Shown here: one piece after another, positions 36,264 through 45,145 of the stretch
Layout of the letters: every line of letters begins with the position of its first letter
Numbering within the stretch: position 1 is the first letter of the stretch
Assembly: GCA_938005545.1 (NCBI GenBank)
Contig: CALKXV010000031.1
Coordinates: 62,001 to 126,000, forward strand
Direction: 5' to 3'
DNA: 64,000 nt
DNA from: an uncultured Paracoccaceae bacterium
GTDB taxonomy: Bacteria; Pseudomonadota; Alphaproteobacteria; Rhodobacterales; Rhodobacteraceae
Made by a program: the position numbers and the translations under genes
The notes under the pieces: generated by a model
Seen by the model: the letters and a program-made list of their open reading frames with translations, nothing else
What the model was told of the DNA's origin: nothing
The model's database searches: none

Positions 36264-36286
36264 TTTGCAAAGCGCAAATTTTTTTT
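36264..36286 (+). terminator. Possible terminator or attenuator upstream of nuoB
   Basis: TTTGC (36264-36268), loop AAAGC, GCAAA (36274-36278), followed by eight Ts. It has terminator form on the plus strand, yet no plus-strand gene lies just before it. It could block read-through towards nuoB. Confidence 0.35.
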
Positions 36287-36421
36287 CGCCTCAATCAGTC
36301 GCAATTTTGGTTGTTCAGCATTTCTTTAAGATTCTGGCAGATTGCTCTGTCAATATAGGGCTCTCGCGCGTTGACCCCCTTGGTCTGACGGGCTAAACCC
36401 CAGCCAACAAGAGGTGAGCCA

Positions 36422-36955
36422 ATGAGCGTTGCAACAACAGCGAACACAGCCGGTCCTGATCGCGAGGTCGCAACCCATGCGATCAACAACGAATTGCAGG
36501 ACAAAGGCTTTCTGGTCACCTCGACGGATGACATCATCAATTGGGCACGGACGGGCTCGCTGCACTGGATGACCTTTGGCTTGGCCTGTTGCGCAGTTGA
36601 AATGATGCACACCGCTATGCCGCGCTACGATATGGAACGTTTCGGCACCGCACCGCGTGCCAGCCCGCGCCAGTCTGATCTGATGATCGTGGCCGGTACG
36701 CTGACCAACAAAATGGCCCCGGCGCTTCGTAAGGTTTACGACCAGATGCCCGAGCCGCGCTATGTGATCTCGATGGGTTCTTGTGCAAACGGCGGTGGTT
36801 ATTACCATTATAGCTATTCCGTTGTACGGGGATGTGACCGGGTTGTGCCGGTCGATATCTATGTTCCGGGCTGCCCACCGACGGCCGAGGCTCTTTTGTA
36901 CGGTATTCTTCAGCTCCAGCGGAAAATTCGCCGCACGGGCACGATCACGCGATAG
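36422..36955 (+). CDS. nuoB: NADH-quinone oxidoreductase subunit B
   Basis: 177 residues. Cluster N2 ligands: paired cysteines in [20 protein letters not shown] and [15 protein letters not shown]2 passes electrons to quinone. AGAGGTGA precedes ATG. A possible promoter, TTGACC (36371-36376), 17 bases, TAAACC (36394-36399), lies close upstream, which fits nuoB starting its own transcript given the break after nuoA. nuoC follows after 11 bases. Confidence 0.98.
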   Translation: MSVATTANTAGPDREVATHAINNELQDKGFLVTSTDDIINWARTGSLHWMTFGLACCAVEMMHTAMPRYDMERFGTAPRASPRQSDLMIVAGTLTNKMAPALRKVYDQMPEPRYVISMGSCANGGGYYHYSYSVVRGCDRVVPVDIYVPGCPPTAEALLYGILQLQRKIRRTGTITR

Positions 36956-36966
36956 GAGACGATTTC

Positions 36967-37581
36967 ATGTCTGTAGAGCTGGAAGAACTCGCCGCCCACA
37001 TTACAGCCAAACGCCCGGATTGCGTGCTTGGTCACGACATCGCATTTGGCGAGTTGAACATGACCGTGGCGCTGTCCTCGCTGGTCAACCTGGTGGATTT
37101 CCTGAAGACCGACAAGAACAGCCTGTTTTCTTCGCTGGTCGACATCACCGCCGTCGATTATCCCGAGCGCGACGTGCGTTTCGAAGTCGTCTATCACTTT
37201 CTGTCGATGTACCAAAACCACCGTATCCGCCTGAAAGTCGCGGTGCGCGAAGACGACATCATGCCGTCTTTGAACGAAATCCACCCGTCTGCCGGTTGGT
37301 TCGAACGCGAAGTCTTCGATATGTTTGGGATATTGTTCTCGGGCCATCCGGATTTGCGTCGCATCCTGACCGACTATGGGTTCCGTGGGTATCCGTTAAG
37401 GAAAGATTTCCCAACAACGGGCTACACCGAAGTGCGTTATGACGAAGCGCAAAAACGCGTGGTTTATGAGCCTGTGAATTTGGTTCAGGAATACCGCCAG
37501 TTCGATTTTATGTCGCCATGGGAAGGGGCTGAATACATCCTGCCGGGCGACGACAAGGCAGAAGCCGAGGCAAAGGCCTGA
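36967..37581 (+). CDS. nuoC: NADH-quinone oxidoreductase subunit C
   Basis: 204 residues of the 30-kDa subunit with [22 protein letters not shown] and [13 protein letters not shown]. It belongs to the peripheral arm, bridging NuoB and NuoD, and is separate from NuoD here (fused in enterobacteria). A sulfotransferase gene starts three bases after its stop. Confidence 0.98.
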   Translation: MSVELEELAAHITAKRPDCVLGHDIAFGELNMTVALSSLVNLVDFLKTDKNSLFSSLVDITAVDYPERDVRFEVVYHFLSMYQNHRIRLKVAVREDDIMPSLNEIHPSAGWFEREVFDMFGILFSGHPDLRRILTDYGFRGYPLRKDFPTTGYTEVRYDEAQKRVVYEPVNLVQEYRQFDFMSPWEGAEYILPGDDKAEAEAKA

Positions 37582-37583
37582 CA

Positions 37584-38444
37584 GTGAACGTGGTGTTCTT
37601 TTGCATAGGGGCCGCAAAGGCCGGGACGGACTGGTTGCACCGGCAATTGGTTCAGCATCCCGATTGTCACCTGCGTTCGATCAAGGAGCTCCACTATTTC
37701 GATGCCATCGACGGCAATCACCTGAACCGCGAATTGCAAAAGCATCGTGGGATTCAAAAGGATCTGTTAACCAAGCTTGCCAAAGACGGCCAAGTGCCGG
37801 ATGCGGGGCAGGGGCGGCGTCTTGCTGATCGTGCCTCTTGGTTGGATGTGCTTGAAACCGGCCACGAAGATACGTCTGCCTATCTTGACTATTTGCGCGA
37901 TGGCGCGAAACCGGGGCAAGTGGTCGCCGATATCACGCCTGCTTATGCGCTTTTGCCAGAAACTCGTCTTAAGGCGATGGCCAACATGACTGACGATGTC
38001 CGGTTTTTGTACCTGTTGCGCGACCCGGTTGAACGGCTTTGGAGCCATGTGCGGATGATCGCGGCGCGACGCGACGACAAGGGCCAACTCAAGCGCCAAA
38101 GGGCCGCAAATATTTTGGACCGGGTGATCACTGGCAAAGAGACGCAGATTGCGGATCGAAGCGATTATGCGGGAACATTGATGCGCCTGAAATCTGCGGT
38201 TCCCAGCAAACAGTTGTTGGTCGACGCGATTGAAGACATGGTTTCGGGCGATGGGATCAAGCGGCTTTGCGGTTTTCTGGGCATTGCGCCGATGACGGGT
38301 GATCTTAGCCCGGTTCATGCAGGCCAGCCGTTGGATATGACGCGCGATCAGCGACACGCGGCGGCCAAATGGCTGGCCCCTCAGTATGATGCGGCGGAAG
38401 CGGCGCTTGGGTCTTTGCCCAAGACGTGGTCCCGGGAAGGATAG
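37584..38444 (+). CDS. Sulfotransferase family protein inside the nuo operon
   Basis: 286 residues from GTG 37584. The PAPS-binding 5' loop is near the N-terminus (FFCIGAAKAGTDWLHRQL) and the 3'-phosphate-binding part is in LYLLRDPVERLWSHVRM (about 135-152). It would transfer sulfate from PAPS to a carbohydrate, lipid or other hydroxyl. It begins three bases after nuoC and ends immediately before nuoD, so it is surely cotranscribed with complex I. No reason for this pairing is known to me. It may be a captured gene. Confidence 0.83.
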   Translation: MNVVFFCIGAAKAGTDWLHRQLVQHPDCHLRSIKELHYFDAIDGNHLNRELQKHRGIQKDLLTKLAKDGQVPDAGQGRRLADRASWLDVLETGHEDTSAYLDYLRDGAKPGQVVADITPAYALLPETRLKAMANMTDDVRFLYLLRDPVERLWSHVRMIAARRDDKGQLKRQRAANILDRVITGKETQIADRSDYAGTLMRLKSAVPSKQLLVDAIEDMVSGDGIKRLCGFLGIAPMTGDLSPVHAGQPLDMTRDQRHAAAKWLAPQYDAAEAALGSLPKTWSREG

Positions 38445-39656
38445 ATGATGGACGGAAAATTCGACGACGCGATGACCGGCGAACAGAAGATCCGGAACTT
38501 CAACATCAACTTCGGGCCACAACACCCTGCCGCCCACGGTGTTTTGCGCCTTGTGCTTGAGCTGGACGGCGAGATCGTGGATCGCTGCGATCCGCACATT
38601 GGCCTGTTGCACCGTGGCACAGAAAAGCTGATGGAAAGCCGGACGTACCTGCAAAACCTGCCGTATTTCGACCGGCTGGATTATGTGGCTCCGATGAACC
38701 AGGAACATGCCTGGTGTCTGGCGATTGAGAAACTGACAGGCACCGAAGTGCCTCGTCGTGCCTCGCTGATCCGGGTTCTTTATTCAGAAATCGGTCGTGT
38801 TCTCAACCATTTGCTGAACGTTACAACCCAAGCCATGGATGTTGGTGCATTGACACCGCCGCTTTGGGGGTTTGAAGAACGCGAGAAACTGATGGTGTTC
38901 TATGAGCGGGCTTGTGGCGCGCGCCTTCACGCCGCTTATTTTCGCCCCGGTGGTGTTCACCAAGATTTGCCGCCCGAGCTGATTGATGATATCGACACAT
39001 GGGCTGACGAATTTCCCGCTGCTTTGGACGACATCGACGGGTTGCTGACGGAAAACCGGATTTTCAAACAGCGCAACGTCGATATTTGCGTGGTGTCGCA
39101 GCAAGAAGCGCTCGATTGGGGCTTTTCAGGCGTCATGGTTCGTGGATCTGGGATGGCTTGGGATTTGCGCCGGGCGCAGCCTTACGAATGCTATGACGAA
39201 TTCGACTTCCAGGTCCCTGTTGGCAAGAATGGCGACTGCTATGACCGGTATCTGTGCCGGATGCAGGAAATGCGCGAAAGCGTGAAAATTATCAAACAGG
39301 CGTGCGAGAAATTGCGCAACGAACCGGGCGAAGTCCTGTCGCGCGGCAAAATCACGCCGCCGTCGCGTGGCGATATGAAAACCTCGATGGAAGCGTTGAT
39401 CCACCACTTCAAGCTTTACACCGAAGGCTTCCATGTGCCCGCAGGCGAAATTTACACCGCCGTCGAAGCGCCAAAGGGCGAGTTCGGCGTGTATCTCGTG
39501 GCCGATGGGTCAAACAAACCTTACCGCGTTAAAATCCGCGCACCGGGGTTCCTGCATTTGCAAGCCATCGATCACGTCTCCAAAGGCCACATGCTGGCCG
39601 ACGTCGCCGCGATCATCGGCACCATGGATATCGTGTTCGGCGAGGTGGATCGGTGA
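38445..39656 (+). CDS. nuoD: NADH-quinone oxidoreductase subunit D
   Basis: 403 residues of the 49-kDa subunit: [39 protein letters not shown] (quinone-site His and Tyr regions), and RIKAPGF-like [10 protein letters not shown] near the end. With NuoB it forms the quinone-binding pocket. ATGATG at 38445 offers two starts. Its TGA stop overlaps an ATG of a 33-codon frame. Confidence 0.98.
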   Translation: MMDGKFDDAMTGEQKIRNFNINFGPQHPAAHGVLRLVLELDGEIVDRCDPHIGLLHRGTEKLMESRTYLQNLPYFDRLDYVAPMNQEHAWCLAIEKLTGTEVPRRASLIRVLYSEIGRVLNHLLNVTTQAMDVGALTPPLWGFEEREKLMVFYERACGARLHAAYFRPGGVHQDLPPELIDDIDTWADEFPAALDDIDGLLTENRIFKQRNVDICVVSQQEALDWGFSGVMVRGSGMAWDLRRAQPYECYDEFDFQVPVGKNGDCYDRYLCRMQEMRESVKIIKQACEKLRNEPGEVLSRGKITPPSRGDMKTSMEALIHHFKLYTEGFHVPAGEIYTAVEAPKGEFGVYLVADGSNKPYRVKIRAPGFLHLQAIDHVSKGHMLADVAAIIGTMDIVFGEVDR

Positions 39657-39757
39657 TGGGCCATGCGGTTTTTGAACCAATGGCGCGAATCCTATCGGCA
39701 CCGACGCAATACCGACGTAATACCGACGTGATACCGACGTCGAAAAAGAGGCTCTGA
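39656..39757 (+). CDS. Possible 33-residue ORF between nuoD and nuoE
   Basis: ATG 39656 overlaps the nuoD stop by one base (TGATG) and the frame runs 33 codons ([20 protein letters not shown]... ending SKKRL), stopping seven bases before nuoE. The coupling suggests translation, but it contains an 11-bp tandem repeat out of codon phase, so it may be a non-functional spacer kept open to let ribosomes reach nuoE. Confidence 0.3.
   Translation: MGHAVFEPMARILSAPTQYRRNTDVIPTSKKRL
39699..39742. repeat. Tandem 11-bp repeats, four copies
   Basis: Four copies of about TACCGACGTAA: an imperfect first copy (39699-39709), then units at 39710, 39721 and 39732 that share TACCGACGT. They lie in the nuoD-nuoE gap. 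Copy number could vary between strains and alter spacing or reading frame before nuoE. Confidence 0.8.
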
Positions 39758-39764
39758 AACCGCC

Positions 39765-40898
39765 ATGCTCCGCCGTCTTCACAAAGAACAACCTGACGCT
39801 TTTGCCTTCACTCCCGCCAATCAGGCCTGGGCCGAAGGACAAATCTCGAAGTATCCCGAAGGCCGTCAGGCAAGTGCCGTGATCCCGCTTTTGTGGCGCG
39901 CTCAGGAACAAGAAGGCTGGCTGACACGACCCGCAATTGAACAGATCGCCGCGATGCTTGATCTGGCCTATATCCGGGTGCTTGAAGTCGCGACGTTCTA
40001 TTTCATGTTTCAGCTTCAACCTGTTGGAAGTGTTGCCAATATTCAGATTTGCGGCACCACGTCCTGCATGATTTGCGGGGCTGAAGACTTGGTTGCGGTC
40101 TGTAAAGAAAAGATCGCACCAAAGGCGCATAGCTTGTCCGCAGACGGTAAGTTTTCGTGGGAAGAAGTCGAATGTTTGGGCGCGTGCGCAAATGCACCGA
40201 TGGCTCAGATCGGCAAGGATTACTATGAAGACCTGACGGCCAAACGTCTGGGCGACATCATCGATGAACTGGCCGCAGGCAAAGTTCCAACGCCGGGCCC
40301 ACAGAACGGACGCTATGCCGCCGAACCCTTGGGCGGCTTGACCAGTCTCACGGATTTCGACACCGGCAAAACCCAATACAATGCCAGCGTGCAATTGGCT
40401 GTAAATTTGGGTGATACGGTTAAGCGGATTGACGGGACAGAAGTGCCGTTGACCACACCTTGGTTGGGCGGCGGAGCAACAACAATTGCTGAACCCGCGC
40501 CTGCTCCAACACCCATAAAACCGGCACCCGCACCCCAACCGGCACCTGTACCACCTGCACCGAAACCCGCTCCCGCACCCGAGCCAGCACCGACGGTCGC
40601 AAAAGCAGCACCGTCCCGCCCTTCGGGACTTAGCGAAGCGCGCGCAGACGGAGCGGATGATTTGAAACGGATCAAAGGTGTTGGCCCAAAACTTGAAGTG
40701 CTTTTGAACACTCTCGGCTTCTATCACTTCGACCAAATTGCAGCCTGGGGCGCGGACGAAGTGGCTTGGGTTGATGAGAATCTGAAAGGCTTCAAAGGCC
40801 GGGTCAGCCGCGACAATTGGGTGTCTCAGGCTGGCAAATTGGCCAGCGGTGAAGAGACTGAATTTTCAAAACGGGTCGATGACGGTGACGTCTATTGA
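39765..40898 (+). CDS. nuoE: NADH-quinone oxidoreductase subunit E with C-terminal HhH extension
   Basis: 377 residues. Residues 1-170 are a normal 24-kDa subunit with the [2Fe-2S] N1a cysteines in [14 protein letters not shown] and [11 protein letters not shown] Pro/Ala-rich linker (about 245-285, many PAPAP repeats) follows, then an 80-residue module (298-377) with [17 protein letters not shown] and [10 protein letters not shown]. Typical NuoE ends near 170. The same module is in L21 and in the next gene's product. As I recall, Rhodobacter NuoE is similarly long, so the extension is likely old in the group. It may anchor the subunit or bind a partner. Confidence 0.96.
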   Translation: MLRRLHKEQPDAFAFTPANQAWAEGQISKYPEGRQASAVIPLLWRAQEQEGWLTRPAIEQIAAMLDLAYIRVLEVATFYFMFQLQPVGSVANIQICGTTSCMICGAEDLVAVCKEKIAPKAHSLSADGKFSWEEVECLGACANAPMAQIGKDYYEDLTAKRLGDIIDELAAGKVPTPGPQNGRYAAEPLGGLTSLTDFDTGKTQYNASVQLAVNLGDTVKRIDGTEVPLTTPWLGGGATTIAEPAPAPTPIKPAPAPQPAPVPPAPKPAPAPEPAPTVAKAAPSRPSGLSEARADGADDLKRIKGVGPKLEVLLNTLGFYHFDQIAAWGADEVAWVDENLKGFKGRVSRDNWVSQAGKLASGEETEFSKRVDDGDVY

Positions 40899-40988
40899 GC
40901 AAAAAAGGCTCGAAGTTCATTTTTTTCCCCTGAGACTCTCGCTAAAATATCGTTAATGAGAAGAAATCGGATGTCCGGAGGAATTTAA

Positions 40989-41855
40989 ATGTCTGACACT
41001 AGAACCGGCGGCACAAAGCTCGCTTTGGTACTTGGCGCGATCATATTCGTCGTCTCATTCATCATGCTGCTGTGGATCGGGGATTATCGTTTTCTGGCCG
41101 CTTTCTTTCTAGCGTTGTTGCTCGCCTTCTTGTCGGCAATTGTATTTTACCTTGCCTTTGGAACCGGGGACGGTTGGTCGGGGAACTTGGACTCCGGCGC
41201 CTCATCGACAGATACTTCAGCGAGCGCGGCCAAAGGCGCCGAAACTGGAACAGGTGCATCATCCGCAGCCGCAGACGACAAGGCCGCCGAAACAGCCAGG
41301 CGTGAGGCCGATGCTCAGGCTGCTGCTCAGGCTGCAGAGGAAGCCGCAGCGCGCGATGCCGAAGCCGCGCGGAAAGCCGCAGAGGCCCGGGACGCTGAAG
41401 TCGCAGCGGCCCGCGACGCTGAAGCCGAAGCTGCGCGCAAGGCCGCGGAAGCTGAGAAAGCCGAAGCCTCTGTTGCAAGTGCCGCAGCTGCGCCTGTTGC
41501 ACCCTCTGGTGCGACTGACAAGGGTGAAGACTATGACGGCGACGGCATCCACGAAGGTGTGAACGAAGGCACGCGGCCTGCGGGTCTGGATGGCCCAAGA
41601 GGCGGCGTTGCGGATGATCTGAAAATGATCAAAGGCGTTGGTCCAAAGATGGAGCAACTCGTCAACTCGCTCGGGTTTTGGCATTTTGACCAATTGGCGG
41701 CCTGGACCGCAGACGAAGTGGCTTGGGTTGATGCCAATTTGAAAGGGTTCAAAGGCCGTGTCAGTCGTGACCAATGGGTTGAGCAAGCCGGTGTATTGGC
41801 CGCAGGTGGCGAGACCGAGTTTTCGAAACGCGTCGAAGGTGGCGACGTTTACTAA
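40989..41855 (+). CDS. Membrane protein with Ala/Glu-rich coil and HhH module
   Basis: 288 residues. Two membrane helices (about 10-30 and 36-58), an Ala/Glu/Asp/Arg-rich region likely to form a long helix or coiled coil (about 95-160), then an 80-residue module (209-288) almost the same as that of Nuo[40 protein letters not shown], ending EFSKRVEGGDVY (NuoE ends [12 protein letters not shown]). GGAGG precedes ATG. The near-identity and adjacency point to a recent duplication of the module or a shared partner. It may tether NuoE or complex I to something in the membrane. A strong terminator follows. Confidence 0.85.
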   Translation: MSDTRTGGTKLALVLGAIIFVVSFIMLLWIGDYRFLAAFFLALLLAFLSAIVFYLAFGTGDGWSGNLDSGASSTDTSASAAKGAETGTGASSAAADDKAAETARREADAQAAAQAAEEAAARDAEAARKAAEARDAEVAAARDAEAEAARKAAEAEKAEASVASAAAAPVAPSGATDKGEDYDGDGIHEGVNEGTRPAGLDGPRGGVADDLKMIKGVGPKMEQLVNSLGFWHFDQLAAWTADEVAWVDANLKGFKGRVSRDQWVEQAGVLAAGGETEFSKRVEGGDVY

Positions 41856-41890
41856 CGATTTGCGTCAAATTAAGAGCTAATTTACCAATT

Positions 41891-41922
41891 CGGGCGAGAT
41901 AACTGCATCTCGCCCGTTTTTT
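41891..41922 (+). terminator. Strong intrinsic terminator inside the nuo cluster
   Basis: CGGGCGAGAT (41891-41900), loop AACTGC, ATCTCGCCCG (41907-41916): a perfect 10-bp stem followed by six Ts. It should stop most transcription from nuoB-nuoE before nuoF, so a promoter for the rest must lie in the 64 bases before 41987. Confidence 0.9.
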
Positions 41923-41986
41923 GCAAAGTTCGTTGCGCTGGCGGCCCATTCACCGGTATACTTGCCGAAATACATTTGGACTGCAT

Positions 41987-42214
41987 ATGACCCATCGAAC
42001 TGACATCGACCAGGCTCTCGGGCGTCAGGCGCGCCTTGTATCCATCGTGATTGCTGCGACCATGATCCTGTGGATGGCGGCACAGTGGATGGGTGGCAAA
42101 CTTGGGTTACCAGAACATTACGTTTTTCTGTTCGATCTTTTCGCACTTGCGGGTTTCCTCTGGGCGCTAATCGTGACATTCCAAATCTGGCGAAAGCGGC
42201 GCACGATCGACTAG
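41987..42214 (+). CDS. DUF5337 small membrane protein
   Basis: 75 residues with two membrane helices (about 17-35 and 46-64) and a basic C-terminus (IWRKRRTID). Matches my memory of DUF5337, a family seen in Rhodobacteraceae next to nuoF. It may be an accessory or assembly factor of complex I, based on position only. ATG 41987 is the family-like start, though its ribosome site is weak. nuoF starts 38 bases later. Confidence 0.75.
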   Translation: MTHRTDIDQALGRQARLVSIVIAATMILWMAAQWMGGKLGLPEHYVFLFDLFALAGFLWALIVTFQIWRKRRTID

Positions 42215-42252
42215 GTGCACGCTCCTTTCAAGATGACGAATGGGACAGGCTG

Positions 42253-43551
42253 ATGCTTGACGACAAGGATCGCATTTTTACAAATCTTTATGGAATGCAC
42301 GACCGTTCATTGGCGGGCGCAAAAGCGCGTGGTCATTGGGACGGTACGGCCGGTTTGATCCAGAAGGGCCGCGATTGGGTTGTGGAACAGGCCAAGGCCA
42401 GCGGATTGCGCGGGCGCGGCGGGGCAGGGTTCCCGACGGGGCTGAAGTGGAGCTTTATGCCAAAGGAATCGGATGGCCGTCCGTCCTATCTGGTTGTGAA
42501 CGCCGACGAATCCGAGCCCGGCACGTGCAAAGACCGTGAGATCATGCGCCACGATCCACACACGCTGATCGAAGGCTGTTTGATCGCGTCTTTCGCCATG
42601 GATGCGCACGCCTGCTATATTTATATTCGCGGTGAATACATCCGCGAACGCGAAGTGCTGCAAGCCGCCATCGACGAATGTTATGACGCCGGTCTTTTGG
42701 GTCGGAACGCAGCTGGGTCGGGCTGGGACTTTGATCTTTATCTGCACCACGGCGCGGGCGCTTACATTTGCGGTGAAGAAACCGCATTGCTGGAAAGCCT
42801 TGAAGGCCGCAAAGGCATGCCGCGCATGAAACCACCGTTTCCGGCGGGCGCTGGCCTTTATGGTTGTCCGACGACTGTGAACAACGTGGAATCGATTGCT
42901 GTTGTTCCAACCATCTTGCGCCGCGGCCCTGAGTGGTTTGCGGGTTTCGGCCGGCCCAATAACACCGGCACCAAGCTTTTTGCGATCAGCGGACATGTCG
43001 AGCACCCTTGCGTGGTCGAAGAGGCCATGTCGATTTCATTTGAAGAGCTGATCGAACGCCACTGCGGCGGTATTCGCGGCGGCTGGGACAACCTGAAAGC
43101 CGTGATCCCCGGTGGATCTTCCGTACCCTGTTTGCCCGGTAAGATCATGAAAGAAGACGCCATTATGGATTTCGACTGGCTGCGCGAGCAGCGATCGGGT
43201 CTGGGCACGGCGGCTGTGATCGTGATGGACAATTCCACCGACATCATCAAAGCCATCTGGCGTTTGTCCGCCTTTTATAAGCACGAGAGCTGTGGCCAAT
43301 GTACGCCGTGCCGCGAAGGCACTGGTTGGATGATGCGTGTCATGGACCGATTGGTGAAAGGCGAAGCCGAAGTCGAAGAAATCGACATGCTTTTGGACGT
43401 TACCAAGCAAGTCGAAGGCCACACAATCTGCGCCTTGGGCGATGCCGCCGCTTGGCCCATCCAAGGCTTGATCCGCCACTTCCGCGACGAGATCGAAGAC
43501 AGGATCAAAGCCAAGCGGACAGGTAAGTTGAGCGCCGTCGCGGCGGAGTAG
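42253..43551 (+). CDS. nuoF: NADH-quinone oxidoreductase subunit F
   Basis: 432 residues from ATG 42253 ([20 protein letters not shown]). NADH and FMN sites: [18 protein letters not shown] and [17 protein letters not shown]. Cluster N3 ligands: [12 protein letters not shown] plus the distal cysteine in EGHTICALG. It takes electrons from NADH at the tip of the peripheral arm. A longer frame back to 42070 overlaps DUF5337 and is not real. Confidence 0.98.
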   Translation: MLDDKDRIFTNLYGMHDRSLAGAKARGHWDGTAGLIQKGRDWVVEQAKASGLRGRGGAGFPTGLKWSFMPKESDGRPSYLVVNADESEPGTCKDREIMRHDPHTLIEGCLIASFAMDAHACYIYIRGEYIREREVLQAAIDECYDAGLLGRNAAGSGWDFDLYLHHGAGAYICGEETALLESLEGRKGMPRMKPPFPAGAGLYGCPTTVNNVESIAVVPTILRRGPEWFAGFGRPNNTGTKLFAISGHVEHPCVVEEAMSISFEELIERHCGGIRGGWDNLKAVIPGGSSVPCLPGKIMKEDAIMDFDWLREQRSGLGTAAVIVMDNSTDIIKAIWRLSAFYKHESCGQCTPCREGTGWMMRVMDRLVKGEAEVEEIDMLLDVTKQVEGHTICALGDAAAWPIQGLIRHFRDEIEDRIKAKRTGKLSAVAAE

Positions 43552-43555
43552 TACG

Positions 43556-43726
43556 TTGGCTGCAACTCTTGCTGCGCTCATGGGATTGGCCGCTTTTTTC
43601 TTTGGGCCAAAGCGGTTACCGTTTTCGATGACACGATATGCAGAGTTGTTAGGTTTCGGAACTGCATATTTGGGCCAAGCGATGCTTGTATTGTGGCTCA
43701 CATTTCGGATTGAAAGGCGACGCTGA
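43556..43726 (+). CDS. Small two-helix membrane protein after nuoF
   Basis: 56 residues from TTG 43556, with GGAG in GGCGGAG (43542-43548) upstream at usable spacing. Two hydrophobic segments (AATLAALMGLAAFFFG and LLGFGTAYLGQAMLVLWLTF) and a basic end (RIERRR). Its TGA stop overlaps the ATG of the DUF3291 gene (TGATG), so translation is coupled. It starts four bases after the nuoF stop. I recognise no family. Confidence 0.6.
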   Translation: MAATLAALMGLAAFFFGPKRLPFSMTRYAELLGFGTAYLGQAMLVLWLTFRIERRR

Positions 43727-44196
43727 TGCAACTCGCTGAACTCAACATCGGTCGCCTAGTTGCCCCAACGGATGACCCACGGGTCGCCGAATTCATGGAC
43801 AACCTGGATCGGATCAACGGTCTGGGCAAGCGGATGCCGGGGTTTGTCTGGATGATGGAAGGCTCGGGCGAACCGGGAACGGGGAATACAGAGGCCAAGA
43901 TTGACGGTAATCCTCAGTTTGTGTCGAACCTGACAGTTTGGGAAAGCGTTGAAACCCTTGAAAACTTTGTGTGGAACACGGTGCACAAGCAATTCTATGA
44001 CAAGCGCAAGGAGTGGTTTGAGGTCATGGGCGACATGCATTTTGTCATGTGGTGGGTCGAAGACGGTCATCGCCCGACATTGGATGAAGCGCTGACGCGG
44101 CTTGAGCACCTGAAAACCCATGGTAACAGCGCCGAGGCGTTTGGCTGGGACGGCATCAAAGAAGCGCATCATTGGAAAGACAAGGCCTGCGCATGA
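43726..44196 (+). CDS. DUF3291 family protein
   Basis: 156 residues with the DUF3291 features: MQLAELNIGRLVAPTDDPRVAEF, LTVWESVETLENFVWNTVHKQFY, and MHFVMWWVEDGHRPTLDEAL. The fold is related to antibiotic-synthesis monooxygenases and dimeric alpha-beta barrels, but the function is unknown. It overlaps neighbours on both sides (TGATG and ATGA), so it is part of the nuo transcript. Confidence 0.85.
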   Translation: MQLAELNIGRLVAPTDDPRVAEFMDNLDRINGLGKRMPGFVWMMEGSGEPGTGNTEAKIDGNPQFVSNLTVWESVETLENFVWNTVHKQFYDKRKEWFEVMGDMHFVMWWVEDGHRPTLDEALTRLEHLKTHGNSAEAFGWDGIKEAHHWKDKACA

Positions 44197-44420
44197 TCAG
44201 GCTTTGGGACGGGTTCCTTAGCGGGGTGTGCGCATTGATCACAATCGGGATTATCGGCGTGCCGCTTTGGGGGGCTTACCATTCTGTCAGGGGTGGCCTC
44301 ATCCCGGCCTGGACTTGGGGGCCGATTGTTCTGCTTGGGCTGGTTGGATTGATCATGGTATTTGCCTTTGCGCGAAAGGCGGGGCGGGGCGTGCATCCTT
44401 TGCGGGATCGTCGCAGGTAA
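44193..44420 (+). CDS. Small two-helix membrane protein
   Basis: 75 residues from ATG 44193 (overlapping the DUF3291 stop). Two membrane helices (about 8-29 and 40-62) and a basic tail (ARKAGRGVHPLRDRRR) suggest both ends in the cytoplasm. No family recognised. It resembles the other tiny membrane proteins of this operon in design but not in sequence. Confidence 0.65.
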   Translation: MIRLWDGFLSGVCALITIGIIGVPLWGAYHSVRGGLIPAWTWGPIVLLGLVGLIMVFAFARKAGRGVHPLRDRRR

Positions 44421-44509
44421 AGGCCCGCAGAGGTAGAACCACCATTGCACCCCTTCAATCGGACGTACGCTTGTCGTATGGATGGCGCAATAGGTTTGAG
44501 GGCGGGGCA

Positions 44510-44896
44510 ATGCGCGCGACAAAAGTAGTGGTTTTCGGAGTTTTGATCCTGTCTCTGGCGGGCTGTGCCACATTGGGCCGCATCGGTGGCGGCGGCGGTG
44601 GATTCCTTGGGATCGGCCGAGTTTTCGGCGATGGCGGTGCATCCGAACAAGGGCTTCCGTTCCGCGCGTCTTTGAACCGGGGCCAAGACAGACGCGATTT
44701 CACCGTCAAGGTGCGTGCCGGTGGTGTCGGTGTACCGCAGGCCCGCGAATCTGCGCGGTTTCCGGCAACACGCTATTGTCTGGAAACCTATGGCGGTTCG
44801 GAGATTGACTGGACGATAAATCCCGCAACGGGTGATTGGGCTTTTTCCCGCGATGGTCAATCGATGATATTTCAGGGCCGGTGCATCGCGCGTTAG
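44510..44896 (+). CDS. Predicted lipoprotein in the nuo cluster
   Basis: 128 residues with a lipoprotein signal (MRATKVVVFGVLILSLAGCA, lipobox LAGC), a glycine-rich stretch (GRIGGGGGGFLGIG), and a small domain with RDFTVKVRAGGVGVPQARE, a conserved-looking CLETYGGSEIDW and a C-terminal RCIAR; the two cysteines could pair. GGCGGGG precedes ATG 44510. It is presumably anchored to the outer membrane or periplasmic face. Function unknown. Confidence 0.7.
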   Translation: MRATKVVVFGVLILSLAGCATLGRIGGGGGGFLGIGRVFGDGGASEQGLPFRASLNRGQDRRDFTVKVRAGGVGVPQARESARFPATRYCLETYGGSEIDWTINPATGDWAFSRDGQSMIFQGRCIAR

Positions 44897-45065
44897 GTCT
44901 GGCATCGGCTTCTCTTTGTGGACGAGACGCGGCCCCCGGATACGAATTGTAAGAAACTCGTAACACTCTTCACGGGCCAAAAGGTCACAATCCATAGGAT
45001 TTACTGAGGTTTGACGCCTGTAATGGGCGACGTCATGCGAATACTTGCCATGTCGCTCACTCTTT

Positions 45066-45095
45066 TTGCCAAAACGTTGTGCGAACGCTTATATC
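45066..45095 (+). promoter_or_regulatory. Possible promoter for DUF5333-nuoG
   Basis: TTGCCA (45066-45071), 18-base spacer, TATATC (45090-45095), in the 249-base gap before the DUF5333 gene. A gap this long within the operon, with this pattern, suggests an internal start. Confidence 0.4.
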
Positions 45096-45145
45096 CCTTC
45101 TGTCGGGCAGCGAGCGGGATCTGCGCCGGCAACAAGGACGTCGTC

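Noticed and set aside
39510-40736. 408-codon minus-strand frame over nuoD/nuoE
   Set aside because: Cys/Arg/Gly-rich shadow created by the reverse of the Pro/Ala linker of NuoE.
42070-42252. Upstream extension of NuoF to 42070
   Set aside because: Overlaps DUF5337 in another frame; [14 protein letters not shown] is the usual NuoF start.
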